Assembly (NCBI GenBank): GCA_038380795.1 | Contig: CM076270.1 | Coordinates: 23,886,001 to 23,950,000 of the forward strand | Source of the DNA: Pyrocephalus nanus | Lineage: Eukaryota > Chordata > Aves > Passeriformes > Tyrannidae | Length of the DNA stretch: 64,000 bases | Reading direction: 5' to 3' | In this document: positions 1-14,640 of the stretch, one piece after another | Position numbering within the stretch: the first letter of the stretch is position 1 | Layout: the number at the start of each line of letters is the position of its first letter | Program-made: the position numbers and the translations under genes | Notes under the pieces: model-generated | Database searches by the model: none | Told to the model about the DNA's origin: nothing | Seen by the model: the letters and a program-made list of their open reading frames with translations, nothing else

Positions 1-3000
1 GAGGAAAATGAAGTTTTTCCAGGCTGTGAATTCCCAGGTTCCCCTGCTTTTCCCAGGAGGCCTTCACTCTGTGACAACAGGTACATTTCACAGTTTTTAA
101 TTACCTACCTGAACTTTGATTAGACTCAGATAAAAGCCATAGAATTTGTGGAGCCCATACTGGTAAACAAGATATTACTTGAGAAGACTGTCTAAGTTAG
201 TTTGGGCTAATAATTGACTGAATACTTGGACAAAGAAGAAAATTTCAGCACCCAAGAACTAAATATTTTTAAATGAAATTAAATTTCCAAACTCTGTTTC
301 ATTTGGTGCAAATTTTTTGATTTAATGCTAAAAACGTCTTTTTTATGGAAGTGATTGTCAAAACAATGATACAAATTGATGTGTAAACCCCACTGAGAAA
401 GTGAGGATCAAATCAGCGCTCCTGAAGAAGTCACAAAATCTGACTCCTACCTGTGTTTGAGAGGAATTCTCTCCTCTGCAAATTCAGGTTAGGTTTCTGC
501 CTCACAGCAGTGACCTGACCACCAGCCCCTTCAACTGGAACAGTCCCACTTTGTAAAATATCCTTAAATATTCATGGAGCCAGCTGGGGAGAGAAAAAAC
601 AATGCTGCAGTCTGATGGCTCAGTAAACCTCCTGGGGAGGGTGGAGGTGTTAGTCCCAGGCCCAGTGAATGTGTCATTATTTATACAAAGTAGAACAGTG
701 TCAACAGCAGAAGTGACAAGTCCTGTCTCCCCAAAAGTTTCCTTGAAGGAATGAAGAAGTCTAGAGAAACAATAATGCATTGGCCAGAAATCTGCCAGGT
801 ATGGTTAACAACGGCTTAAACAAACTCTTAAAATAATTTACAGATTATTCCTGAAATAGCAGAGCTTTTGGATGAATACATGTTCTTCCACATCTCTGAG
901 ACAGACCTTGTTCCTCACATCAAGTGAACAGACCTTTCATCCCCCAAAGCAAAACAGCTCTTAATATAGCAATCACTGAGAACATATTTTAGGAACTTAG
1001 TATCTCCTAACATCAGCCCCCCATCCTTGCTCCTACGGACACCAGTGGAAGCAAAGCCAGTATTTACATGTGCCACAGGCAGATCTGTCTCTTGGAGAAT
1101 GCTGCTCTCTAATGGGTTGTGTCTGGCTGGAATAAAGAGCTGTTGAGCCCTGCCTGCCAGGGGAACATTCCCGGCTGGCTGGAGCTCCAGCAGGGAGGTT
1201 TCTCAGGGTGCTCAACCAAGGCATCGTCCAGGCACCGTTCCGAGCCACTGACCAGTTTTCACTGCACCAGCTGAAAGGACAGACAATGTTTCAGGCAACA
1301 CATTCTCCTTCAGGGCTAAGGCAGAAGGGGTGAAGCTGTAAGCTCTGTGCAGGCTGAGGAGAACTGCCCTCACGTCATCTCAGTTTGTGCATCAGGCAGC
1401 GTGTCACAATTTTCTAACGCTTTCTTACAGTTCGTGTGAGTTTCCATCAGAGAACTCAAAAATGCACTGATGGTCCCAGTGCATCTGTCTGACCTGCAGA
1501 CGCCCAGGCCTGGCCTGACAAAAAAGGGCATCAGGAATGAGAAATTCCCCACCTCTGGCTTTAATAAAGGAGTAAAAAACCCTAAGTGGTTTAAAGCTTT
1601 AGTCACCAAAGCCAGAGCTGTCTGAAAATTGTTTTTAAAGCTCAGCTGTAAACAGTATAGTAATTCATAATACAGTAAGCATAGAGTCATATCCCTTTTG
1701 TTAGTCATATGTTTTGCCAATAAAATGACTTTCAGAAAACAAAGAAAATTTCACAGTAGGAGACCTCTCAAAGGACTGTATAATTAAAGCACAGTAGTGT
1801 CTGACACCTGGAAAGAAATTCTTGACTGCAGAGCAATAAATGACCTGTAACCTTTAAAACATATTTTCAGGTAAAAGATTTTCAAAGAACATTTTTAAGG
1901 AAAGTCGCTGTAAAAGCAGAGAATTCTCTGTCTTGAAACTCAGAGATGGAAGTGACATAGCAGAGTTCTGCATCTACAAGTCTTGTGTCAAAGCTATGAA
2001 AGAACAAGCAAGAGGTAAGAATCCCCTAAGTTATATTATGATGAATACTCAAAACTATTTTATTTTGTTATTTTTTTAATTTTGTTTATTTTTGCTTAGT
2101 CCCAAAGCAACTGATACTTCTGCCACTTGATCTCTTCATGGAAGTAATTTAAGGGAATGTGAGAATTTTCGAGAGAATTCTTCGAATTAAGGCATAATGT
2201 GGGGAAAGTTTTATTTCCCTATTACATTTCTATTTCTTCTACCATGTTCCCATCATAAAATAAAAACCTTTCAATACACAATCATAAGTGAGGTCTGAAA
2301 TTAGAGATTTAGCATCAGCTCACCCTGTAGATGGTTGTCTTTCCTACATATAAAGATCCATATAAACCCCCCGAGTTCTGTGCATCCTGTGATAATTTGT
2401 GTAAGAGAAATTGTAAATATGCTGCTCAATGCTGTCACAGAGATGAGAAACCTCCCCAACATTTGAAGGCTTTCAGTTCTTGCCATGTCCCTCGGAAGGG
2501 TCACTGTTTACTGTCTTAGCTGTGACCTCCTGAGACGCTCCCTGTGGCAGAGCCAGGCAGATTGGGGGGGTTCTATTATTAGAAGCCTATAATGTTTGAC
2601 ATTGAGCCTGAAAGATGGGGCTCATATTGCAGAACTTCTCTTACACTCTGAGAGTAAATCCCAGCAGTTATCAGAAAATAGAGTGAGACCTCTGGATGCT
2701 CACTGATGGGATTTGCAAGTCCATCAGTCACGCTGAGATCCACAAAACCTGTCGACAAAGAAATGACGACTGATGATGTCCTGAGAACAAAATCTGACAG
2801 GGAAAACAGTAAATATTGCTATTGCCAAATTCTTCAGAGTCTAGAATTCCACCCTCAGAGGATGTTTTGTATCTAGATAGCTTGTGTGGAGAGTTAGTTT
2901 ATATATTGGGGCTGAAATATCCAGAAAAGCTTTACCTGTAGCTGGACTGTGTGGAAACAAATGTATTCAGTTTTCAACAGGATGTCAGAATCGATTATGT

Positions 3001-6000
3001 TAGTGCTGCATTTAACTGATTGTACAAGCGTGATTGCCTGCATGGCTGCATTTTCACCACTTCTCAGGTGGGACATAGAATTATTTACTCTCCTTTAGTG
3101 CTAATACAACCAGTGGTGTAAGACAGGAAGACAAGACTTCTGGAAGGCCACAGGTAGGTGGGAAGTCAGTTGTTTGTCCTGCCTGTGTGACAGCAGTCCC
3201 TGTAGCTTCACAGTGCTAAACAAGGCTCAGGCAGGGCACTGGTGTGGCACTGGCACAGAGAGCAGTGCCCTGAACACAGCAGGGACAGCTCACTGTGTGC
3301 TCCACCTTGGGTTCTCTAGCAGAGCTTCCACCCACACTGAAGGCAGCTGACAATGCTCAGCTTGCACTCAAGGAGTCTGATCTAAAAAAAAATAGGGCTT
3401 CAAGCTTCAAATTTGCAAAGAGGAGAGGACGAGATGGTGAAGTTGGGTCAGAAAGAGTGAAGGAATAAATGAAAGGAAGAAAGTAGCACAGTAGAGAGGT
3501 TTGGAAACACTTTGATGAGGTGCTAGGTCTGTATCCACGCAGTGAGCTGCTGACTTGCACAGCTTGTGCCAGCACAAGGTGCAGGGGTCCCTGGGCAGCT
3601 TGCACAGGAACTCACACTGGGAAACATTTTCCCATATGTCGGTGGTAAATGAGAAAGGAGTGGACCAGGCTCATTCATATCCCAGCTTCTAGAGGGGCTG
3701 TGGAGATCATCTGAGAGCCTCGGGGCAGCTCTGCACTGTGCCTGTGCCCAGAACAGGCTGATTTGAGGGCTGAGCAGTGCACAGCAAAGCAGGGCTGTCT
3801 CAGAGGTGCTGTGTGACCTCGGGCTGCAGGTGGGGAGTGAAGCCTCACTGGCCAAAATGAATCAGAGCTCCACAGGAGAGCTCGAGGGTCACGGTGAGCC
3901 AAGAGCTGCTGTCTGTGCTGTCACTGAGCAGCAAGGATGAGTGGCAGCCCTGCTTTACAAACAGCACAGCTAATCCAACAGCTCCTGCTGTAAACTACCA
4001 AGCAGAGACTGAATAATAGCCCTGTTATGGTACTTTAATTGACATTGCAATGTTAGAGCCAAAAAAAGGACTGCAGTATTTCAGAAAGTACTTTTTAATG
4101 CTTTAGGTGTCGAAATCTGTAGCATGAAATTTCTGTGCATTGTTTGATGTTAGCTGGAATGTGGCAGGTAGGCTGCATGAACATGGATCTGAAAACTGGC
4201 AGATTAAAAAAGTCATCCCCATCCAGCAGGCAACAGGTCAGCTGTGGCAGGATGGACAGGTGTGTGTGTGTGCCTCATGGTTGACTCAGACTGCATCAGG
4301 GCTGCTCCCTCTCACCTGCCCTGAGTGTGTCCTGAGAAATCCTCACGGAATGTTCTGGGCCAGGAAGGAGCCATTTCTGATGAGTGACTTTCAACTGCTC
4401 AGCTTTGCAGCCTTCCAGGCACTGGAGGGTGAAGTCCTGCATAAAAGGATACCTCCAGAATTTTTTTTACTCATTGGCTGATTTGTTTCTTTGTCCACAT
4501 GGCAAGATGCATCCTCTCACTCTGCCTGACTCATGCTCAGTTTATATTCCAGGAATGCCTAAGAGGGCAGCGTCATCCCCTTCAGAACAGTTTATCTTTT
4601 CATTTGGGATTATATCAGCAAGCAGCTGCCCCCAAGGCATTATTTTGGCCGGGCTGTCTGTGCCGGATCCATGCCCTGCTCTCGGGGCTGGCCGAGGCTC
4701 CCGGTCGGGAGCGGTCTGAGCGCTCCTCCTGCCGGCCCCGCTCCCAAAACCTGCGGGGCTGGGTCCTCACCCCCCGCCTGCTGCTGGGCATGGCACAGCC
4801 AAACAGCCCCAATTACCTGCTGGTTTTCAATATATGGGAATAATTTATTTGGGGTTTTTTTTTTTAGTTCATTCCAGGCTGGTGAAATGTGAGGATTCAA
4901 TCAAACTCAGACTGCAGAGAACTGACTGCTGAGTTAAAGACTGGGGTTTTCTCTTCAGCCTTGTCTAGGAAACTCCTGCTGGTTGACCTCAGTGTCCTTC
5001 GTGGCTCTGCTGGGCACAGCCTAACGCTGCAGAACCTTCCCCTGAACAGCAGGCCTGGATCTCTTTATTCCAGGTTCGCCTGGCACAGCAGGCAGGCCGG
5101 GCTGGCACTGCCTGGTTCTCAGGCTGTTTGAGTCCTGCGTGGGGCAGCCCTGGTGGGATCAGAAGGCTCAGTGCCACGCAGGGGCCAGTGCAGCGTGGAG
5201 ATGTCCTGTGCCTCACTGCACCCCTGCTGCATCCTCTGTGCCGCCACTGGAGGGATGTGAGGAGGGAACAGCAGGATAAGGGAGCTTTTTCCAAGTCAGC
5301 CTTATTCTCCAGCCTGTTTGAGCCTTCCAGGCAAAATGCCAAGGGAAGAGAATTGAGTCTGGTGCTTGTCTGTGAATTTAGCTCAGGAATTACTTGGGAA
5401 GGGAACCTCGCCACTGCTGATCTATTCTAGTGCACATGGGAAGCTGACACCTTAGAGAATTCATTGACCAGCCTGTTTGTTGCAGATTGTTTCATTCATG
5501 AGCTACTGAGGGACTGGAATGGCTTTTAAAACAAAGAGTATTGAGTAATAAGCTGGAAGTCATTCATGTCTGGGACATACCTGGCAGTTCTGCCACGACA
5601 CTGAAGCTAGAGATTGTGACACTTCCACAGCCTGAAAATCACAAATATTTCTTAGCTATATGTGCATATTTGGCTAATGAATAACATTCCTTGGGGTGAC
5701 TTAAAAGCAGCAATAAACTGTTTTAGATACTACTGGATGAACATCTAGTGCTTTCCACAGAGGACTCGCACTCCGTGCCACAGCTGCTGGAAAGGGGAGA
5801 GGGCCAGATTCACTGCAGGTCCTCAGTAACTCTGCTTGGAGAAAGTCACTGTGACTTTGAGAAGAGAACACAGTGATTGCTTCACTCTGTAATATTTGTA
5901 AGTCCACCAGTTCATTTGCTTTGTGCAAACCTATGCAACAAGTCTGCCAGCAAAGCCAAAATCCACAAATGGTTTAAACCCTGTGAGATGAGTTTGTCCC

Positions 6001-9000
6001 CTTTTCCCCCCTTTCATAAGGAAATGTCTCGTTGGTAACAGCTGAGACCTCAAACGAGTATGTGGGGCACTCCCAGCTTTTTTAGGAATGTTGCTGTCTG
6101 AACATATTTACCATGTAAGTAATTCAGCCTGTGTCTGAATACAGGAATTTACTAATCATAGAGTAACTGTCATGGAGGTATGTGCTATTTCCCAGTCATT
6201 ATATCAATTCACTGTATCCCTTGGATTGCTGATGGGCTCAGTAGAGCAGCTCTGAATGTGCACTGGCTGTATATTCCCTCTGAGGTGTTAGGGCTGCTGA
6301 GTGCTGAGCTAGCTGTGACTTCAAGTGGTATTAACAACCTGAGTATTGCCTTGGAGCAGGCTTTCCATTCCTGAATACCCTCAGTTCCCTTTGTTTCACT
6401 GAAATCAGTTAAATTACTTTCTCATCATCCAAAGTACATCTGAAGTTTACAGTAAAGGAGATGGCATGCTTCTGTTGGAGCAGCATAGCTGCAGTTTGAA
6501 GGAATATGCTCTACTGTTAGGGACAAAGGTATTCTTCATGGAATACATAGCTTCTGTGTTTAATCTTTCAGTCTGTATAATACAGAAGTAAATACTCATT
6601 TTAACTAAGTTGGCTAATGAATGTATTTGATAGTGCTCAGTGATTCTGGTTACTGCTCCAAACTGGTTTTCTCCAACCTACCAGATTTTCTACCAGACCA
6701 CAAGAAAGACAGTTGGGATAACACAACTGGGACAGACAGAGAGCGTGCAGTTTTGTTCCATCGCCAAGTTGGTGCATTCCTAGTTTTACATATGTATTTT
6801 GCTCTTTGTTTTGTATTAAAATCTTCAGACAATGGCCTGAAAGGAGAAATGCTTTCAAGTGCTGAGGCTGAGTAGGGAATGTGAGCCTTGGGTGTCAGGG
6901 GTAGGACACTGCCTTGGGGCTGAATGGCAGAGCTGCTGTGCCAGGCTCTTGCTGGCAGCATTTCCCTGGCACTGGCTGCTCATTAGGGCTCTGCTTCTCT
7001 AGGGCACTTAAACACAAGGGAAAGCCCCCCCTGTCAAAGAACAAAGATAAACAGATACTCAGATTAGAGTTAGGCATGTGCTTATGAGCTTCGCTAAATT
7101 TGGGATAATGAGAGATGATGCCTGGGCACACAAGGTATCAGAAAAGCTGTCCCGGGGACCTGCTTACCTTTTGCTCATTATTTATATTATTTCTGAGGGC
7201 TGTGGATATTGCTGCTTGTTATCCACCCCACTGACATTTCATAGCTATCTTTCCAAGTGCTGCTAAAAAGAAAAGCTGAGATTTTGGACCACTACTGAGT
7301 GCCAGTGATTGAATTCCATAGCCCCAGGGCTGTGGATGCAGAGAGCCCAGCATATAAAGGGGGGGGGGGAATCAGGGGTTTTCTTCTTGTACAAGTGGAA
7401 TTGCCCAGTTTCTCAGGACAACAGAGAAGAGTGACAGAGAATAGAGGTTTCCTAGCAAACAGGAGAACAGAGGAGAAGTATGCCTAACACCAAAAATGAA
7501 AAAACACCATATTTTCATGTTTCATCAGTCAGGAGGGACATGAGAGGATTAGGTTTTGAAGGCAGGAGAGACTCAAATGAGAGAACTCTCGAAAATTGCC
7601 TACTCTCCCCAAAGATTGTGTGACGCTGTTGTTCCGCTCCTGTAAATCACGGATCACATTCCCAAAGGCTGAGCTCCCTGGCAAGAGGGGTATTGCCAGC
7701 TCCCCACTGACAGCAGTGAACTGCCACTCCTGATAAGAAACCTGCATCTGCAGTGTCTGCCCAGAGACTCTCACCACTGAAACCACGATTTAGCCTTAGC
7801 ACTGATACCGATTTGTTCTGTTTTTACCAGCTTTTTAATTTTTGATGAGTTTCATCTCTACTCACAAATCCTTCTAACCATCCATTCTCCTGTGATGAGG
7901 TAAAATCTGAAGGTTATTGTTGTTGTGTCAGATGTTCCTCTGTTCCTTCCCAAATACACTGTCCTGATTTTTAGGGCCATTTGTCAGAGAAGTGATGTCA
8001 CTGCAACAAAACGTGGATTGCCTTCGGATTTCCAGCAGGTTATCAGAGTAACTGTGGAGCCACCTTAGAGGGCTGAGGTGCTGACCTCACTAAATCACCT
8101 GTCCAGCAGCTGTAACTTTTGTTGCCTCCCATCCTGCTGAGTGTTTTGCCATCTTCACTGGCTCTGTCAGTTTGTGAGGTTTTCCTCCAGCATGCTCACA
8201 CTCAGCAGTCAGATGCAGAGCCTGATAACCCTGTGAAAGGCCTTCAATCTGAACAGCAGGTTGCAGTCTTGTGAAGCATTTGTTTATTTGCAGGATGTAG
8301 GCTCTTGAAGCCTCTGGTTGTGAGGGGGCAATGGGTGTTTTTGCTGGGATCATCAAATACTTGAAGTCATTTCAAACAGGGTGTCCAAAGTCTGCAAATG
8401 AGAGTCTCAAGAATTTTAGACCTTTGGAAGGAATTCTACAGACCTACACTAGAAGATCCTCGAGTTTTCCATTGTGTTCAGTCTTTTAACGGGAGCAGGG
8501 GGTGCCTGCAATTAAGCTGGGATACATCCTGTTGTGCTAAATTTTGACAGAAAAGGCTTAAAGCAGATACTTTATGTAATTGCAGTTCACTGAGTGCTTT
8601 TTGGTGCCTCACTTGGACTGAAAACAGCATTTTGCCACACGAAACGTTCCTACTCTGCCAAATGGGAAACTTTGATGCCAAATAGACCTCTTCATTTTGC
8701 AGTCAGTATTTTGCTGTGATTCTTGATGTTGCTGCTACCAATTTCCTGATTTCTCAGTGAGCTCTGTAGGCTGAACACCCATCTCCTTATAGATATTAAT
8801 GATCTTAATATAACAGGGATGTCTGTCATGAATTAGCACAGCTACTGGAGAAGTAAAAAGGCGATAATGCCATTTTATTGCTTTAAAATATAAAAGACAA
8901 CAAAATGGTGACAGTACTTTTGCTGTTACAGTGTTTTCAGAGATACCAACACCTCTGCACAAGAACTGGTAGTTCCTGTACTCATGCCAACACCACCTGT

Positions 9001-10600
9001 GTTTGGAGATAAGTACCTTCCCCACATTCCTGATTCCACAGGTGTCCCTGTAAGTTGCACTAAGAAATGAAAAAAAACCCAAACCAAACCTTTAAAAATG
9101 CATTTCTGCAAAAATGTACTCAGAATTAACTTTATTTATAGCTCACACCTCTTTTTTTTTTTTGCTAAAAATGCATAGTCATTACACAGACAGTAGTCAG
9201 CATCCCAAAGTGTACAAAGAGGAAATTTTCAAACCCTCCCAACAGAACCACACAAAAATTCACACTTTTTGTTCACTGCATGCACAGACCCCTAAACGTG
9301 TTACCTCCTACTGCAGCGTGCTTGAACCTCTAGCAGACAGAGCTGGCTTGCTACAAGCTGTTCCTCCACACTGTTAACCCCCAGCCACAACCCCAAATCT
9401 TAAGGCATTCCCTCAAACAGCAATGCCCCGGTTCAGGATGGCCGAGCACGGCCCAGGAAGCAGAAGTTCTGCTGGTGGTGTTTCCTTACAGGCAGCTTTA
9501 AGCACAAGCCTGCTTCCTTTGTCTTGGTCAATAATTTATGAGTGAATTCAGTGGAATGGAGCAGCATCTGTCTAAGCAAGATGTGCAGATCATTTTTTAT
9601 TCCACACCCAGAGGTTTGTGTCGCTCAGTGTGTGTGACACCGCCTCGCATCCTCTGAGGAGAGTGACATCTCAGCTGTAATTTGGGTGCTGGTTGTGTAG
9701 CCCTGACTTAATTGGATGGGGAGAATTTCTGATGGTAGGGGCTTTGACTTAATGAACCACTCAAACCCTTTGATGTCTTTTTTTTTTTTTCCCCCTCTGC
9801 TACTGCTGCCAGTTAGAAAAGCTCTCACAAACGTGGTCCTCTGCTCAGTGGGGCTGATTTATCAGCCCTTGCAGGAGATGGGCAGAGTGGGTTAGCAGGA
9901 TAATTACTCAGGGCTCCTTGGCAAGGGAAGAGTGCACGTATGGGGTCAGAAGATCCAAGTCCAGTTTTCACTCAATCAATAATAGGATTGCCTCCAAGTT
10001 GTTGGTTTTTGGGGAACAGGAGGGAAAAAGAGAAAGTTGTTTGATCAATATAATTTTATGTTCCCAAATGATTACACATGTTTACTTCAAAGCTTCATTT
10101 ATTTAAGGTCTTTTTACTCTAATAAGAAGTAGCTTGACATAGTTTGAAATTCCCAGTGGCAACTGAGACGTCATCAGGAGAGACCCAAATTAGAGAACTC
10201 TGTAAAACTGCTTACAAACACTGATGGCAAACCCTGCTCCATTATTTCATGGTAACTGGAATACATCCCACGGCTGAATGAACGACGAGGCCTCATCCAG
10301 TGTTCCAGTGCCCCTCAGCACAAGTCACCAGTGAGAATTTCTGAAGAGAAGAACACCCCAGTCACGTATTTTTTCTCTTTACTCCTGACCCTTAAGCATT
10401 TCCTCAGCCTGTTTCACACTGCTCAGGTCGTGATTGCCCCCTACTTGAAGCCAGTGGAAATTTTGCCCTCAGCTCCAAAGGACACAGGATGGGAATTTCC
10501 TTGGAGCATGGACACGACAAGGGTTTGTCCCCCTTGTCCCAGGAGTTCACGGTCTAGAAACGTTCATGGTCCTCTCCCTGCGAGATGAGGGAAAAAACAA
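1..10600. other. Intergenic region with no recognisable gene
   Basis: I see no exon with convincing splice sites, no conserved protein and no RNA gene here. Open frames are short and scattered on both strands as expected by chance. The composition is mixed, with a short GC-richer patch at about 4640-4790, a small TG run near 4260 and several poly-A or poly-T runs. In mammals PCOLCE2 is the next gene on this side of PAQR9, but no CUB or netrin-domain coding sequence is visible, so it presumably lies further left. Confidence 0.7.
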
Positions 10601-10619
10601 CATTCTCTCTGCCGGAGTT

Positions 10620-10920
10620 CAGTAAATATTTATTTCTTCTTAGCACCTAGGAGGGTCTTTGCATTTTGAAGTGCTTTACAAACATTAGCTTGTCTTCAGA
10701 GCAACCCTGCGAGGTAGGTAAGGTATGTTCTCCCCATCGTACAGATGTGGAAACTGAGACACAGAGGGTCAAATTCAACCCTGGTACAATTCCAGTGTTT
10801 CACACGGATTGAATTCATTCCAAATGAACGCGGTTTAAACAGCTTGCCCTAGATTACAGAACAGGTAGTGGCAAAGCAGGGACAAGACCCCAGGAGTGCC
10901 TGACTCCTCAGCTTCTTACT
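10620..10920 (-). repeat. Degraded MIR-like (CORE-SINE) relic, interrupted
   Basis: Read on the plus strand this resembles the reverse complement of the MIR consensus as I remember it. A 3'-part stretch (gtgctttacaaacatta, then caaccctgcgaggtaggta) is followed by acagatgtggaaactgag. After a break of about 65-70 bases (roughly 10767-10832) comes cttgccctagattacagaac and a match to the element's tRNA-proximal side up to about 10907. The order and spacing of blocks fit one element with an insertion. MIR-type elements are ancient and only remnants survive in sauropsids. The exact subfamily (MIR, MIR1_Amn or another CORE-SINE) cannot be set by eye. Confidence 0.65.
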
Positions 10921-13900
10921 GGCCACTTGGTCGTTTTTACTCTCCCAGGCAATGAAAAACAGTTTAATCTGGGCAATTCCTACAGGTATGACTCGCTTCT
11001 GTAAGGCATGTGGATGGCAATCAACTGAGTTTAGTGCAAGAATGCTTTATGCATGTGCTGCCTCAGAGTTTACTTAAACATGAAGTAAAACTTTCATACT
11101 GTCATTTCTGCAGGTACACTGTTGACAAAAACCTGACAACAAGTAGCTGGATTCAGCAAATAAATAATAAGCACAACACTTGGACAATTAAGCAGAACTA
11201 TCATTTTAGCAAAAAAAAAAAAAAAACCCAACGTGTTTCTACTTTTAACTGCTAAATTTCTATCAGTGCAGCACGCAGATGAAACCTTTCCCTTTGTTTC
11301 CAGGCTGCACATTCCAGTTTTGCTAAGGAAGCTGCTCAGAGCTTCACAGATTCCCTGGACAGTGACCTTCAAGTGAAGATGCTGCAGAGGAAGAAATGAT
11401 GTATCACCACAGAACACTGGACAATTACTACAGATCAGGTACATCAGTCCTACACAAACATGAGCCTAAAGCTCCCAGAGGCTGTGCTTGCTGAACACAT
11501 GCCGTGTGCAGATGCAGCTGTAGGCACATGCTGACTGCAGGGAGGGCTGTCTGTGCCACCAGCACGCTGGGGGCTGTCCCCAGCAGCAGGCAGTGCCCGT
11601 GGGCACACGTGTGCCAGCCTGGAGGTCAGTGCTGAAGGCAGACAGACACACAGGCACTGCCAGGCCATCCCCCTGCGCTCCAGCGCTCACCTTGGCCCCC
11701 ATCCCCACACAAATTCTGCAGCAAAAGGCCCCAAAAGCCTTTTTGGTTTTCAACGTGAGCTGCGAGTGCACAGTGTGGATCTCATGGCAGGTACCCAGGC
11801 AATAATAAAAATGTTGTGACAGGTACTGATGCAAAAAGTCAGCTTTGCAGGATGTCCTCACGCATCCAGACTGCAGGTTAGACCTCTTGTGGAAACTCTG
11901 GACACGCTTCCACACGTTCAGTCAGGTGTGCTCCTTCACCCTTACAAGTCAAACAAATGCTGACTCACTTCTGTGAGCACATCCAAGCACTGTAATTATA
12001 GACACCTTGTTCCACTTTTAATCTCTTTTAAGTCAGTTTTGTTCTGTCTGTATTCAGGAAGACTGGCCATGGGACATGGCAAGTGGATTATCTCCCTCCA
12101 TGCCCTTCACTGGGTAAACACAGACACTTGGGAGCATTTCCCTAGATATTCTCCACACTCACTCCACCTTTTTAATTTGTAGCCACGGTTTTTTTTGAAC
12201 AAACAGACAAACAAAACCCCATTAATTAGAATTCTTCAGCTCTAATCACATCTCCCTGTGGCCTTTCCCTTGGGATTCATGCAGCCTGCTTACAGTGGCT
12301 GAGAGTGCAGTGCTTGCAGCCAGAGTGCACAAAGAATTCCATGAGGTGCTCAGGCCTGCACCCCAACAATCTGCCAGCAGAAACTTCCAAATGAAGCAAT
12401 ATCCTCATTATCAGAGCCAGGTACCAAAGCTCCAGCCTGACTGGGGCTCCCAGGCACTCTGGAACCAGCAGTAAGATTCCAGCAAAACTGCAGCTGGGTG
12501 CAATCCAAACTTTACACTGTTATCTGCCTTTGAGATATATATAGATGACCCTGGGTGGCCTAACTGCAAATATCAAATGTATTTTTACAAGTTAGCAACA
12601 GCCATTTTTGACACTGCCCCTCGAGATGTCCTCTACGTCGTGACTGACAAGCACAAACATCATTCATTACCCAGTGTGCTTTAAAAGCCTCCCTCTCTTG
12701 CATTTGGCTTTTACTGTTGCTTGTTTCTGAGCTGTCTCCTAGTGCTGAGATTTGCTGTCCCTGGCCTTTCTGATTTATTTCTTAGTTTTTAATTGCTGGT
12801 TGGACGTGCTAGTGGCATCTCCCAGGCAAACCCTTTCTATGTAATTAGTTTTGAAACTTGGATGAGTCACTGGGCTCTAACTACTATGCCACTATTATTT
12901 TAATTTGAATACAGCCCATCTCAAAGATTTTTGGCCTCTTTTGCAGTTATGGAAATTCATAGGATGACATCGTTGCAGGTCTTGATCCACTGGCTTTCTA
13001 CTGTGAGTTTTCAGGGTTTTTACAGTATAAAGCACATTTCAAAGAATAACTGCTGTGAACCAGCCTCCTCTCCCAGTGCTGCAGATCATTTTCTGCTCTG
13101 CTGGTTGATAAAGCAATGCTATGTTTATGAGTAACAAAAGTTAATGGAAAGATGTAAAAATAAAAATACTTCATGTCGTTTTCATTTTCTTTAATGCAGG
13201 TTGGCAAATGAAAACCAAACAGAGCCAGCCACATGGGGCCACGCTGTTTTTTATGGCCCATCAGCAATAACTCAAGGGGCCACAGTTTGGGAACTGCTGT
13301 TTCAGAAAATCATAGCCAATCTCTTTAAGAGACCACACGTGGCCCTACCAGAAATTATGTACTAGCAGGATTGTGGCTGGCAAAAAAAAAAAAACATCTT
13401 TTGGTTGGGCCATTTTAATCATTCACTGAGAATTTAAAATATTCAAACTCATTGTACTTAAAATGAGTTGAGATAAAATGAAGTGAGTGTCATTTTCTGT
13501 GAGCTTATGCACTTCCATTGAGAATTTTTCACAAAGCTGCTGACACTGGTACAGGACATATAAATTACTGCTTTCTGTGATGATTCTGACCCATATTAAG
13601 GATTTGGCCTCATAATCCCCAGCTATAGCTCTTCCCATATTCCCATTATGAACAAAGGGGGCTTTGTCTTACAGAAGACTGTGGGATTGGATTCAAAACA
13701 TTTTCTTGGGGTTCAGATGCCATGCCCATGAATATGGGACAGAGCCAAGCAGAAATAAATATCTGTCTACAACAGGGACTGAGATAAAGAGCCACTCCAG
13801 CACTGCCCAGCGTGACACCAGCATTTCCTAAGGAAGTACCACCTCCCTTCTGACAGTGGCACAGACAAGTGTTTTCTCACCTGAAGCTCGATATGTAACC

Positions 13901-14580
13901 CCCTTGTGTAATGTTATTGCATAACTTGTTCTGCCAGACAAAATCAACCCCCATCTGCTTAAAATCTGCATACAGTTTACAAAAATGGCTCTGTGTACAG
14001 AGAGTACGTTCAAACCACAGTTAGCTCTTTGTTGAGTGTCAATAATAATGTCTGGGTTGCTCTGAAAAGATACTGCTTTGGGAAATATCTCTAAATTCTT
14101 GTCTTTGAACTCCCCCAAAGCTTCTGAAAGAGAACTTCAACACACCCAGCTGCAGCCACGAGTCAAAACAGGAGAAGGTGGGGAATGATGAGAAAGTGCC
14201 ACTATCCAGTACTTCTGGAGGCAGATTTTCAGTCCCGAGCTCAGATTCAGCAGTATCTTATTCTGCAACTAATTTTAGGATGGTGAATCTGACAGTGCTC
14301 TAATTTAAGAGCAGAAGAAACCAGTTCCATGTAGTTCTCTAAAAGATCCAGAATGGGATCTCATGCATCAGTTCCTCTCTTTACATCCCCAGAACTCCCA
14401 CCGAGCTTGGCAGGGGTTTATAGAAAGTCTGGCATCTGACTTGGACTCCAAAGGGCTGATTTGGGGGTGATTTACCAGGGAAGATAAAGGGGCCCCTTAG
14501 CAACCCCCTTAACACAGCAGATGTTCCTGACGTGTTGAGGGAAGAGCCGTGCCATTAATGCACTGCTCTTCCTCTTCCCC
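10921..14580. other. Intergenic region, no gene seen
   Basis: No supported coding exon or RNA gene. There are poly-A runs near 11211-11226 and 13381-13394. A stretch around 13200-13340 has phrasing reminiscent of the ends of old DNA transposons (ggggccacagtttgggaact), but it is too short and diverged to name. Confidence 0.6.
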
Positions 14581-14634
14581 TGCCCCCATTCCATTGACCC
14601 CTTTCTGGTTCAATTATTTTACATATCCTTCTGT

Positions 14635-14640
14635 TTTATT
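14635..14640 (-). terminator. Candidate PAQR9 polyadenylation signal
   Basis: TTTATT on the plus strand reads AATAAA on the minus strand. It is the first canonical hexamer I find downstream of the PAQR9 stop codon and would give a 3' UTR of about 0.75 kb. Position and orientation are the only evidence. Confidence 0.35.

Noticed and set aside
2331..2519. A 62-codon cysteine-rich open frame
   Set aside because: No splice context, signal peptide or family match; overlaps an equally short frame on the other strand and is consistent with chance.
13200..13340. Possible ancient hAT-type DNA transposon end
   Set aside because: Only one suggestive phrase (ggggccacagtttgggaact); no terminal inverted repeats or target duplication could be identified.
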